Below are positions 1-6,171 of a DNA stretch of 6,578 nt, piece after piece. The position numbers and the translations under genes are program-made. Position 1 is the first letter of the stretch, and the number at the start of each line of letters is the position of its first letter. The notes beneath the pieces were generated by a model that was not told where the DNA came from, did not search any database, and saw only the letters and a program-made list of their open reading frames with translations. The DNA is from Myroides sp. (GTDB lineage Bacteria; Bacteroidota; Bacteroidia; Flavobacteriales; Flavobacteriaceae): contig JAHAYQ010000282.1 of assembly GCA_018384465.1 (NCBI GenBank), positions 1 through 6,578 on the forward strand, given 5' to 3'.

Positions 1-11
1 ATTCATTCTGT

Positions 12-1175
12 TTATTTTGACGCAAATAATTCTACATCGGATTTTGAAATTTCTTTTCCTCCTAAAATAATCAATCGTTCTACCACGTTGCGCAGTTCAC
101 GGATGTTTCCTGTCCAGTCGTATTCTTTTAAAAGATTAAGAGCATCAGCCGAAAACGTTTTTTGAGCACTGCCGTTTTCTTCGGCTATTTTTTTGGTAAA
201 ATGTTCAATTAATAGCGGAATATCATCTCTACGCTCATTTAACGAAGGAACTTTTATTAAAATCACCGCTAATCTGTGGTATAAATCTTCTCTGAATCGT
301 CCTTCTTCAATTTCCTTTCTTAAATCTTTATTCGTAGCTGCTATAACACGTACATCTACCTTAATATCTTTATCGGCTCCTACTCTTGTAATAATATTTT
401 CTTGCAACGCACGTAAAACTTTTGCTTGCGCTGCCAAACTCATATCACCAATTTCATCTAAAAAAATGGTTCCTTTATGAGCTGCTTCAAATTTTCCGGC
501 ACGGTCTTTAACTGCCGATGTAAATGCACCTTTTACATGACCGAATAATTCACTTTCGATTAACTCTGACGGAATGGCCGCACAGTTTACTTCAATCAAA
601 GGATATTGTGATCTATTACTTTTTTCATGTAAATTATGAGCCACCAATTCTTTACCTGTTCCGTTTGGTCCGGTAATTAAAACACGCGCATCGGTTTCGG
701 CAACCTTATCAACCATTTCTTTTATTTGTTGAATAGGGGCACTTTCACCAATCATTTGGTAGGTTTTACTTACTTTTTTCTTTAAGCGTTTGTTTTCAAC
801 TACCAATGATTTATTATCTAAGGCATTGCGCACGGTAGTTAACAATCGGTTTAAATCGGGTGGTTTTGAAATATAATCAAAAGCACCTAAACGCATGGTG
901 TTAACGGCAGTTTCTAAATCGCCATGACCCGAAATCATAATAAATGGCGTTTCGGGTTTTATTTTTTTAGCTTCTTGCAATACTTCTTCTCCATCTTTCT
1001 TAGGCATTTTTATATCACAAATAACTAAATCAAAATCTTCTGCTTTGATTTTTTCTAATCCTTCTTCTCCGTCAGCAGCTTCAGTAATCAAATACGTATC
1101 GTTTTCTTCTGCTAATATTTTTGATAATACTCTGCGGATCGAAGCTTCATCTTCAATAATTAAAATTTTAGCCAT
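12..1175 (-). CDS. Sigma-54-type (NtrC-family) response regulator lacking a DNA-binding domain
   Basis: A 387-residue response regulator with two domains. Residues 1-120 are a receiver: acidic residues E8/D9, phospho-acceptor D54 in the stretch VICD, S82 as the switch residue and K104. Residues 140-370 are a sigma-54-interacting AAA+ domain: Walker A GPNGTGKE (169-176), the sigma-54 contact loop as GAFTSA (216-221, usually GAFTGA), Walker B with D240-E241, arginine-finger region FREDLYHRL (294-302) with R295 and R301, and sensor II GNIREL (356-361). The protein stops about 16 residues after this domain; NtrC itself has about 469 residues and ends in a Fis-type helix-turn-helix, which is absent here. 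A second in-frame stop (TGA) follows the TAA after two codons, so a single miscalled stop is unlikely. Known of the family: phosphorylation drives oligomerisation, and ATP hydrolysis remodels sigma-54 RNA polymerase. Inferred: it acts from solution or through a partner. The start lies 2 bases after the permease stop, so it is probably co-transcribed with the exporter. No histidine kinase is in the window. Confidence 0.95.
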   Translation of the reverse strand: MAKILIIEDEASIRRVLSKILAEENDTYLITEAADGEEGLEKIKAEDFDLVICDIKMPKKDGEEVLQEAKKIKPETPFIMISGHGDLETAVNTMRLGAFDYISKPPDLNRLLTTVRNALDNKSLVVENKRLKKKVSKTYQMIGESAPIQQIKEMVDKVAETDARVLITGPNGTGKELVAHNLHEKSNRSQYPLIEVNCAAIPSELIESELFGHVKGAFTSAVKDRAGKFEAAHKGTIFLDEIGDMSLAAQAKVLRALQENIITRVGADKDIKVDVRVIAATNKDLRKEIEEGRFREDLYHRLAVILIKVPSLNERRDDIPLLIEHFTKKIAEENGSAQKTFSADALNLLKEYDWTGNIRELRNVVERLIILGGKEISKSDVELFASK

Positions 1176-1177
1176 AC

Positions 1178-2467
1178 TTAATATTTAAGCCATTTTAATA
1201 GTTCTTTCCAAGTCGGTTTTTTTCCATACATCAAAATTCCCACACGATAAATTTTAGATGCAACCCAAACAATAGCTATAAAGGTAACAAATAAAAGTGT
1301 AATTGATAAGGCTATTTGATAAAACGGCACACCAAACGGAATGCGCATAAGCATAACTATTGGTGAGGTGAAAGGAATCATAGAGAAAATAGTTGCTACG
1401 GTGCCGTGTGGATCGTTCATAACCGTAAAAAAGCCTATGTACACCCCTAACATTAAAGGCATAATTACAGGAAACATAAACTGTTGGGTATCGGTTTCAT
1501 TATCAACTGCGGCGCCGATTGCTGCGTAAAGCGAGCTGTATAAAAAGTATCCGCCAATGAAATAAATGAGAAAATAAACAACCATACTAAACAACGGGAG
1601 TTTTAAGAATTCGGCAAAATATCTTTTTATATCAGTAAATTGAGCCGCTTCTATTGCTAAATCGGTTGTTGGAGTTGAAGTGTTTAAACCAAAAACCATA
1701 TTAGCTATAAGCATCAACAAAAGTGCTAAAACTGCCCAAATAACAAATTGTAAAATACCGGCAAAAGTGGTTCCTATGATTTTACCCATCATTAATTGAA
1801 TAGGTTTTATAGACGAAACTATGATTTCTATGATACGATTTGTTTTTTCTTCGATTACGCTACGCATCACCATATTACCATAAATAATGATGAACATCAT
1901 AATAAGATAACCAAAAGCAGAGCCAATAACGACCTTCATTTCGTTTAAACCTTTGACCGTTTCTTCGCCTGAAGCCTTAGTTAAATGCATGGTAACATCA
2001 ATTTTTGATTGATCTAATACCAAGGTATCAATGCCTTTTGAACTTAAGTTTTGACGCATTAATTTTTCTGAAAGTGTAGATTCTACATCATAAATAAATC
2101 CTAAACTTGGACTATCTTCAGAAACGTATTCTATAGATTTTGCATAATCTACTAAATGTTCTTTTTTAGGTATAAACAAAATACCTTCATAGTTTGCTTG
2201 CGAAATACTATCGCGCAAAAGCAACGGATCCATCAAAGATAAATCGTGGTATTTATAACTTTCATTACTTTTAAACTCATTGACAAATAATCCGGTTTCA
2301 TCGTGAATTCCAATATGTTTTAAATCGCTTTTCATAGAGCTTAAATAAGCTATTAAAGCAGCTACAGCCACGAAAATGATAGGACTAACGAACGTCATTA
2401 CGATAAATGACTTGTTACGGACTTTAGAAATGAATTCTCTTTTGATAATTAATGATAGAACGCCCAT
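1178..2467 (-). CDS. ABC-2 type exporter permease, NatB-like
   Basis: A 429-residue inner-membrane permease of the ABC-2 / NatB type, the membrane half of an export ABC transporter. The topology I read is: TM1 at about 21-44, a large extracytoplasmic domain at 45-178, TM2 at 179-202, a cytoplasmic segment with the hallmark EEKTNRIIEIIVSSIKP (206-222), TM3 at 231-258, an external loop 259-290, TM4 at 292-318, TM5 at 331-350, a probably re-entrant hydrophobic stretch containing IPFTSPIVMLMRIP (364-377), and TM6 at 384-404. The tail 408-429 (ILMYGKKPTWKELL and neighbours) is basic, which suits a cytoplasmic C-terminus. Its ATG overlaps the ATPase stop by one base (TAATG), implying translational coupling and a shared complex. 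NatA/NatB of Bacillus exports sodium, but related pairs move other substrates, so the substrate here is unknown. Length is normal for the family; I see no damage. Confidence 0.93.
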   Translation of the reverse strand: MGVLSLIIKREFISKVRNKSFIVMTFVSPIIFVAVAALIAYLSSMKSDLKHIGIHDETGLFVNEFKSNESYKYHDLSLMDPLLLRDSISQANYEGILFIPKKEHLVDYAKSIEYVSEDSPSLGFIYDVESTLSEKLMRQNLSSKGIDTLVLDQSKIDVTMHLTKASGEETVKGLNEMKVVIGSAFGYLIMMFIIIYGNMVMRSVIEEKTNRIIEIIVSSIKPIQLMMGKIIGTTFAGILQFVIWAVLALLLMLIANMVFGLNTSTPTTDLAIEAAQFTDIKRYFAEFLKLPLFSMVVYFLIYFIGGYFLYSSLYAAIGAAVDNETDTQQFMFPVIMPLMLGVYIGFFTVMNDPHGTVATIFSMIPFTSPIVMLMRIPFGVPFYQIALSITLLFVTFIAIVWVASKIYRVGILMYGKKPTWKELLKWLKY

Positions 2468-3390
2468 TAGTTATTGGTTACAGTTTGAATAAAAATGTCG
2501 TTGATACTCGGAATTTTTTCAGAAAAATGGGTTAGTTGTCCAAACGGAATTAAATCTTGCAGTAATTCATTCACAGGTTTGTCATTCAAATTTACAGACA
2601 ATTTCACTTCATTATCAAGAGATTTAAAAAATGTGTCTTCGATTTGATATTTTGTACGCAAGAAATCTTTCAGTTGCTGTTCGTCTTGGGTGTTAATTCC
2701 CACATCAAACGTATTAGATCGATACTGTTTTTTAATATCGATTAAAGAGCCGTCTAATAATTTGTTGGATTTGTGAATTAATGCAATTTCATCACAAAGC
2801 TCTTCCACACTTTCCATACGGTGAGTAGAAAATATAATAGTACTGCCTTTTTGCTTTAACTCTAAAATTTCATCTTTAATGATGTTGGCGTTTACCGGAT
2901 CAAATCCTGAAAAAGGTTCATCGAATATCAACAATTTTGGCTGATGCAATACCGTTACTACAAACTGTATTTTTTGTGCCATACCTTTAGAAAGCTCTTG
3001 AATTTTTTTATCCCACCAATCGCCAATTTCTAATTTATCAAACCAATATTTCAACTGTTGCTTGGCATCATTTTTAGAAATTCCTTTTAATTGAGCCAAA
3101 TATAAAGCTTGCTCACCCACTTTCATAGATTTATACAAACCGCGTTCTTCTGGCATATAGCCAATATGTTTAACATGAGCCGGGCTTAATTTTTCGCCGT
3201 CGAGCAAAATAGAGCCACTATCTGGAAAGGTGATTTGGTTGATAATGCGTATCAAAGAAGTTTTGCCGGCACCATTTGGACCTAATAACCCGTAAATACT
3301 GCCTTGGGGTATAGATAAAGAAACATTGTTTAAAGCCGTTTTAGTTCCATACTTTTTAACAACATTGTTTACTTCTAATATTGGTTTCAT
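2467..3390 (-). CDS. ABC transporter ATP-binding protein (NatA-like, ABC-2 exporter)
   Basis: A 307-residue cytoplasmic ATPase that should dimerise and drive the permease encoded directly downstream. Its nucleotide-binding domain (about 1-220) has every catalytic motif: Walker A GPNGAGKT (37-44), a Q-loop region of the NatA/DrrA type reading GYMPEERGLY (77-86) with E81 in the usual Gln place, signature LSKGM (133-137), Walker B LLIFDEP (153-159) with D157 and catalytic E158, D-loop SGFD (161-164) and H-loop H190 in STH. Residues about 225-305 form an additional C-terminal domain like that (DUF4162) found on many exporter ATPases of about 300 residues. It is the first gene of the three-gene unit, with a TAnnTTTG promoter box 24 bases before the ATG. 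It is not recognisably GldA of the gliding machinery: the partner permease is NatB-like and no gldF or gldG is present. The substrate is unknown. Confidence 0.95.
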   Translation of the reverse strand: MKPILEVNNVVKKYGTKTALNNVSLSIPQGSIYGLLGPNGAGKTSLIRIINQITFPDSGSILLDGEKLSPAHVKHIGYMPEERGLYKSMKVGEQALYLAQLKGISKNDAKQQLKYWFDKLEIGDWWDKKIQELSKGMAQKIQFVVTVLHQPKLLIFDEPFSGFDPVNANIIKDEILELKQKGSTIIFSTHRMESVEELCDEIALIHKSNKLLDGSLIDIKKQYRSNTFDVGINTQDEQQLKDFLRTKYQIEDTFFKSLDNEVKLSVNLNDKPVNELLQDLIPFGQLTHFSEKIPSINDIFIQTVTNN

Positions 3391-3413
3391 TGTTTATAAA
3401 CTAAATAAAGTTA

Positions 3414-3421
3414 CAAAGATA
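3414..3421 (-). promoter_or_regulatory. Bacteroidota -7 promoter box for the exporter unit
   Basis: The minus strand reads TATCTTTG, a full match to the Bacteroidota -7 consensus TAnnTTTG, 24 bases before the ATPase ATG. Initiation about 7 bases downstream would leave a leader of under 20 bases. I find no TTG at the usual 17-23 base spacing: that space is taken by the T-run and the hairpin of the dnaJ terminator, so the -33 half is missing or weak. The leader is AT-rich and lacks a Shine-Dalgarno sequence, as is usual in this phylum. Confidence 0.5.
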
Positions 3422-3431
3422 CAAAGTACCT

Positions 3432-3465
3432 AAAAAAAACCCATCCTTGTTTGCACAAGGATGGG
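3432..3465 (-). terminator. Intrinsic terminator of the grpE-dnaJ unit
   Basis: A perfect 11-bp stem (CCCATCCTTGT at 3440-3450 with ACAAGGATGGG at 3455-3465) closes a 4-base loop, TTGC. On the minus strand it is followed directly by eight T residues (3439 down to 3432), the classic Rho-independent form. It lies about 70 bases after the dnaJ stop and before the ABC ATPase gene, so it should end grpE-dnaJ transcripts. The five A residues on the other side (3466-3470) are not a useful T-tract for plus-strand transcription. Confidence 0.88.
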
Positions 3466-3534
3466 AAAAATTGCTATGAAAAAGAAAATCCACCGTTTTA
3501 TAAGTGTACCACAAACATACAAATTATATTCGTG

Positions 3535-4653
3535 TTAAGAAAACATTTCTTTTACTTTTTCAAAAAAACTTTTATCTCCCTTCTGAGGGTGAGGCATAAA
3601 ATTATCATCTTCCTTCATTTTTTCGAAGAAATCTTTTTGTTCTTTTGTTAATTTTTTAGGTGTCCAAACGTTGATGTGTATTAGGAAATCACCGTTTCCA
3701 TATCCATTTAAGCTTGGTAAACCTTTACCTTTTAATCGAAGAATTTTTCCTGATTGAATGCCCTCTTCAATTTTAATACGTACTTTACCGTTTACTGTAT
3801 CTATCTCTTTTGTTCCACCTAGAGCAGCATCGGCAATATTCAAATATAAATCATAATGTATATTTTCGCCTTCGCGCTTTAAAAACTCGTGTTCTATTTC
3901 TTCAATCACTACGATTAAATCTCCTGGAATACTGTTTGCGCCCGGTGCATCGTTCCCTTTGCCTGAAACTTTTAATTGGATACCGTCTGAAACCCCTGCC
4001 GGAATTTTGATTGATACCGTTTCTTCTGAAGCGATCATTCCGTCGGCATCTGCTCCTTGTGGCTTGTGATCTAAAGTTTGACCTGATCCCTGGCACGTAG
4101 GACAAGGTGACGATGTTTGCATACGCCCTAAAATGGTGTTTTGCACCCGCATTACCTGCCCCGATCCGTTACAGGTATTACAAGTTTTATAGGTTACCCC
4201 ACTCGCCTGCATTTTGCGTTTTACTTTAACCTTTTTTTCTACGCCGTTTGCAATATCTTCTAAGGTTAGTTTTACTTTAATACGTAGGTTTGATCCTTTA
4301 ACACGACGTGGTCCGCCACCGCCGCCAAAACCACCGAAGCCACCAAAACCACCACCGAAAATATCGCCAAACTGACTAAAAATATCTTCCATATTGTTAA
4401 AGCCGCCATGTCCACCAAAGCCACCGCCGTTTTCAAAGGCAGCATGTCCGTATTGGTCGTAACGTGCTTTTTTGTCTGGATCGCTTAAAACTTCGTAAGC
4501 TTCTGCAGCCAATTTAAAATTTTCTTCGGCTTGTTTATCGCCCGGGTTTTTATCAGGGTGAAATTCAATTGCTTTTTTGCGGTATGCTTTTTTAATGGCA
4601 GCTGCATCGGCACTTTTATCAATACCTAATATTTCGTAATAATCTTTCTTCAT
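3535..4653 (-). CDS. dnaJ: Chaperone protein DnaJ (Hsp40) with a single zinc centre
   Basis: A 372-residue class I Hsp40 that delivers unfolded protein to DnaK and stimulates its ATPase through the J-domain; cytoplasmic. The domains in order are: J-domain 1-70 with HPD at 32-34; Gly/Phe-rich linker about 76-115 with a DIFGG element; a zinc region at 158-191; C-terminal substrate-binding beta domains about 121-150 and 205-330; and a C-terminal helical tail that should include the dimerisation region. The usual protein has four CxxCxGxG motifs. Only two are present here, CNTCNGSG (158-165) and CPTCQGSG (184-191), and there are no other cysteines. By spacing these match motifs 2 and 3 of E. coli DnaJ, which form zinc centre II, while motifs 1 and 4 (centre I) are missing. 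Total length is close to E. coli DnaJ (376), and the remaining frame is intact. The ATG lies 11 bases after the grpE stop, so the two form one operon. Confidence 0.97.
   Translation of the reverse strand: MKKDYYEILGIDKSADAAAIKKAYRKKAIEFHPDKNPGDKQAEENFKLAAEAYEVLSDPDKKARYDQYGHAAFENGGGFGGHGGFNNMEDIFSQFGDIFGGGFGGFGGFGGGGGPRRVKGSNLRIKVKLTLEDIANGVEKKVKVKRKMQASGVTYKTCNTCNGSGQVMRVQNTILGRMQTSSPCPTCQGSGQTLDHKPQGADADGMIASEETVSIKIPAGVSDGIQLKVSGKGNDAPGANSIPGDLIVVIEEIEHEFLKREGENIHYDLYLNIADAALGGTKEIDTVNGKVRIKIEEGIQSGKILRLKGKGLPSLNGYGNGDFLIHINVWTPKKLTKEQKDFFEKMKEDDNFMPHPQKGDKSFFEKVKEMFS
4325..4351. repeat. Short 9-bp tandem repeat inside dnaJ (Gly-Gly-Phe units)
   Basis: Three 9-base units (ccaaaacca, ccgaagcca, ccaaaacca on the plus strand) lie head to tail; the first and third are identical and the middle one differs at two positions. 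They encode the GGF repeats of the DnaJ Gly/Phe linker, about residues 102-110. Such repeats can slip during replication, but a change of a whole unit would keep the reading frame and only alter linker length. Confidence 0.6.
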
Positions 4654-4664
4654 TTTAAATAATA

Positions 4665-5213
4665 CTATTGTCCGATAACGACTTTTGGAAAACGGATGAT
4701 TTTATCGCCTAACTTATATCCTTTTTCAACAACATCAAAAACTTTTCCTTTAAACTCCTCGCCTGCTGGAATTTGAGTAATTGCTTCGGCTATATCGGCA
4801 TCAAAACTATCTCCTTTATTAATTTCGACCAAACTTAATCCTTTAGCCGACAAGTTGTCACGCAACTTTGTTGAAATAAGGTTAAAACCTGTCAGATGTT
4901 CACTTTCACCTAATGTTTCCATTTGCGCAATTGCTCTATCAAAATCATCTAAAACCGGTAAAATATCTTTCATTAAATCTTCATTCGCCGTAGCAAACAA
5001 TTCTAAACGTTCACGTGCAGTACGTTTTCTAAAGTTTTCAAACTCGGCAAACAATCTTAAAAACTTATCTTTTTCGTTAGCTAATTGCTCTTCTAACTGT
5101 TGAGTATCAGTAATGTTTTCAGCAGTTTCAACAGCATCATTAATATGATTGTCATCTACTTGCTGATTTGTTTCTTGGTGTGTATTCTTCTCTTTTAATT
5201 CTTCGTGTTCCAT
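4665..5213 (-). CDS. grpE: GrpE, nucleotide exchange factor for DnaK
   Basis: A 182-residue cytoplasmic co-chaperone that releases ADP from DnaK. Residues 1-35 are polar, acidic and probably disordered. Residues about 36-100 form the long, coiled-coil-prone helix (QQLEEQLANEKDK, then FAEFENFRKRTARER at 55-69) used for dimerisation. Residues 130-182 form the beta domain that contacts DnaK, ending in GYKLGDKIIRFPKVVIG (165-181). The frame is open three codons further to a TTG at 5222, but I chose the ATG at 5213: it begins the expected acidic N-terminus, and TTG starts are rare. The gene precedes dnaJ by 11 bases. In the HEA[IV] motif common near residue 142 the His is Ala (IAEAI), a change I cannot weigh without an alignment. 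No CIRCE element and no hrcA or dnaK are next to it. Confidence 0.96.
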   Translation of the reverse strand: MEHEELKEKNTHQETNQQVDDNHINDAVETAENITDTQQLEEQLANEKDKFLRLFAEFENFRKRTARERLELFATANEDLMKDILPVLDDFDRAIAQMETLGESEHLTGFNLISTKLRDNLSAKGLSLVEINKGDSFDADIAEAITQIPAGEEFKGKVFDVVEKGYKLGDKIIRFPKVVIGQ

Positions 5214-5246
5214 AATGATCAAAAATTTAATCTATTGTTTTATTAA

Positions 5247-5279
5247 CAAAATTAAAGCCATTGTTTGTTTTTAGACAAA
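5247..5279 (-). promoter_or_regulatory. Promoter of grpE-dnaJ, TTTG-N21-TAnnTTTG
   Basis: On the minus strand TTTG (5279-5276) is followed after 21 bases by TAATTTTG (5254-5247), both matching the -33 and -7 elements of the Bacteroidota housekeeping sigma factor. Initiation about 7 bases downstream gives a leader of about 27 bases before the chosen ATG at 5213. The -33 box lies inside a small palindrome, GACAA-A-TTGTC (5274-5284). No heat-shock operator of the CIRCE type is visible. Confidence 0.72.
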
Positions 5280-5333
5280 TTGTCAGCGCAGTGAAATTAA
5301 TCTACATTAAGAAAGGATCTGTTTACTTTATTT

Positions 5334-5367
5334 TTTGTGTTAGTGATAAGAATATTGAATATATTTG
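5334..5367 (+). promoter_or_regulatory. Promoter of the YceI-family lipoprotein gene, TTTG-N22-TAnnTTTG
   Basis: TTTG at 5334-5337 and TATATTTG at 5360-5367 are separated by 22 bases, a good fit to the Bacteroidota promoter form. Initiation near 5374 would leave a leader of roughly 16 AT-rich bases before the ATG at 5390. This also supports the ATG over the upstream TTG at 5261, because the TTG lies well before the promoter and would not be transcribed from it. Confidence 0.7.
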
Positions 5368-5389
5368 CATCATTAAATTAATTATAACT

Positions 5390-6055
5390 ATGAAAAAAAA
5401 TGTATTTGCATTAGTTGCTTTAGCAGCTTTGTCATTAACAGCATGTAAAAAAGAAAACACTACAGTTGAAGCTGGAACTACTGAAGCAACAGCTCCTTCT
5501 GCTGATGCAGTAACTTATAATGTTGACGCTACAACATCTACTATCAACTGGGTTGGAAGTAAAGTATCAGGTGATAACCATACGGGAACTATCACTTTAA
5601 AAGATGGTGAAGTTTATACTTCAGAAAATGTTGTAACTGGTGGTAAATTCACTATTGACATGAACACAATCACTGTTACTGATATTACTGATGCAGAAAT
5701 GAAAGCTGGTTTAGAAGGGCACTTAAAAGGTGCTACTGCTGAAAATGCAGATCACTTCTTTAACGTATCTAAATTCCCTACTGCATCGTTTGAAATTACA
5801 AACGTTACAGAAGAAAACGGTAAACAAATGGTTGAAGGTAACTTAACTATTAAAGAAGCAACTCACGGAATTAAATTCCCTGCAACTATTACTGTTACTG
5901 ATACAGAAGTTACTATGGTTTCTGATGATTTTGAAATTGATAGAACTAAATTTGCTGTTAACTACAACTCTGGATCTGTTATTACTGATTTAGCTGGTGA
6001 TAAAGTAATTAACGACAATATTAAATTGAATATTACTGTAAAAGCAGCTAAATAA
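5390..6055 (+). CDS. YceI-family lipoprotein (lipocalin-like, polyisoprenoid-binding type)
   Basis: A 221-residue secreted lipoprotein. Residues 1-18 are a signal peptide ending in the lipobox LTAC with lipidated C19; the mature protein begins CKKE and has a Thr/Ala-rich tether to about residue 40. The rest is one YceI domain, a beta-barrel that in characterised relatives binds a polyisoprenoid in its core: INWVGSKVSGDNHTGTI (52-68), FTIDMNTI (87-94), the segment HFFNVSKFPTASFEI (122-136), GNLTIKEATHGIKFPATI (150-167) and FEIDRTKFAVNYNSG (181-195). The frame is open upstream to a TTG at 5261, but the ATG is preferred because it starts the signal peptide and follows the promoter. The bound ligand and role here are unknown. 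Codons are strongly T-ending and uniform (GCT, ACT, GTT), suggesting high expression. The gene is monocistronic, with its own promoter and terminator. Confidence 0.93.
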   Translation: MKKNVFALVALAALSLTACKKENTTVEAGTTEATAPSADAVTYNVDATTSTINWVGSKVSGDNHTGTITLKDGEVYTSENVVTGGKFTIDMNTITVTDITDAEMKAGLEGHLKGATAENADHFFNVSKFPTASFEITNVTEENGKQMVEGNLTIKEATHGIKFPATITVTDTEVTMVSDDFEIDRTKFAVNYNSGSVITDLAGDKVINDNIKLNITVKAAK

Positions 6056-6073
6056 TCTGTTTAAAATACTAAA

Positions 6074-6106
6074 AAAAAATCCCGAAAGTAACTTTCGGGA
6101 TTTTTT
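6074..6106 (+). terminator. Bidirectional intrinsic terminator between convergent genes
   Basis: The GC-rich stem CCCGAAAG (6081-6088) pairs with CTTTCGGG (6092-6099) around a 3-base loop, and the flanking A and T runs (6074-6080 with 6100-6106) extend it to about 15 bp. T-runs follow on both strands: six T on the plus strand and nine on the minus strand (the A-run 6071-6079). It lies 18 bases after the YceI stop and should also stop minus-strand transcripts coming from the aminotransferase gene. Confidence 0.88.
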
Positions 6107-6171
6107 GTTATGTATCGAATTGAATTATTGAATCTTTTTATTGATTGAAATAATTTAAATAGTTTGCCGTT

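Noticed and set aside
193..480. Open frame of 95 codons on the plus strand
   Set aside because: It lies wholly inside the response regulator gene on the opposite strand and shows no recognisable domain, so it is a shadow frame.
1341..1529. Open frame of 62 codons on the plus strand
   Set aside because: It is antisense to the permease gene, with no promoter box or recognisable protein.
3512..3519. A second minus-strand TAnnTTTG match (TATGTTTG) just after dnaJ
   Set aside because: It lies before the strong terminator, so a transcript from it would be stopped at once, and no TTG is found at the needed spacing upstream.
3476..3538. A 20-codon plus-strand ORF beginning MKKKIHRF between dnaJ and the ABC ATPase gene
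   Set aside because: It overlaps the dnaJ stop, has no promoter box before it and ends with no terminator. AT-rich spacers produce such frames often.
3451..3651. Plus-strand open frame starting in the terminator and running into dnaJ
   Set aside because: It is antisense to the dnaJ 3' end; its hydrophobic look is from the reverse complement of a Lys-rich coding region.
3902..4105. Minus-strand open frame of 67 codons within dnaJ, rich in Arg and Ser
   Set aside because: It is an alternative frame of an intact dnaJ gene and matches nothing I recognise.
5214..5389. CIRCE-type heat-shock operator before grpE
   Set aside because: I searched by eye for TTAGCACTC-N9-GAGTGCTAA and found no half-site.
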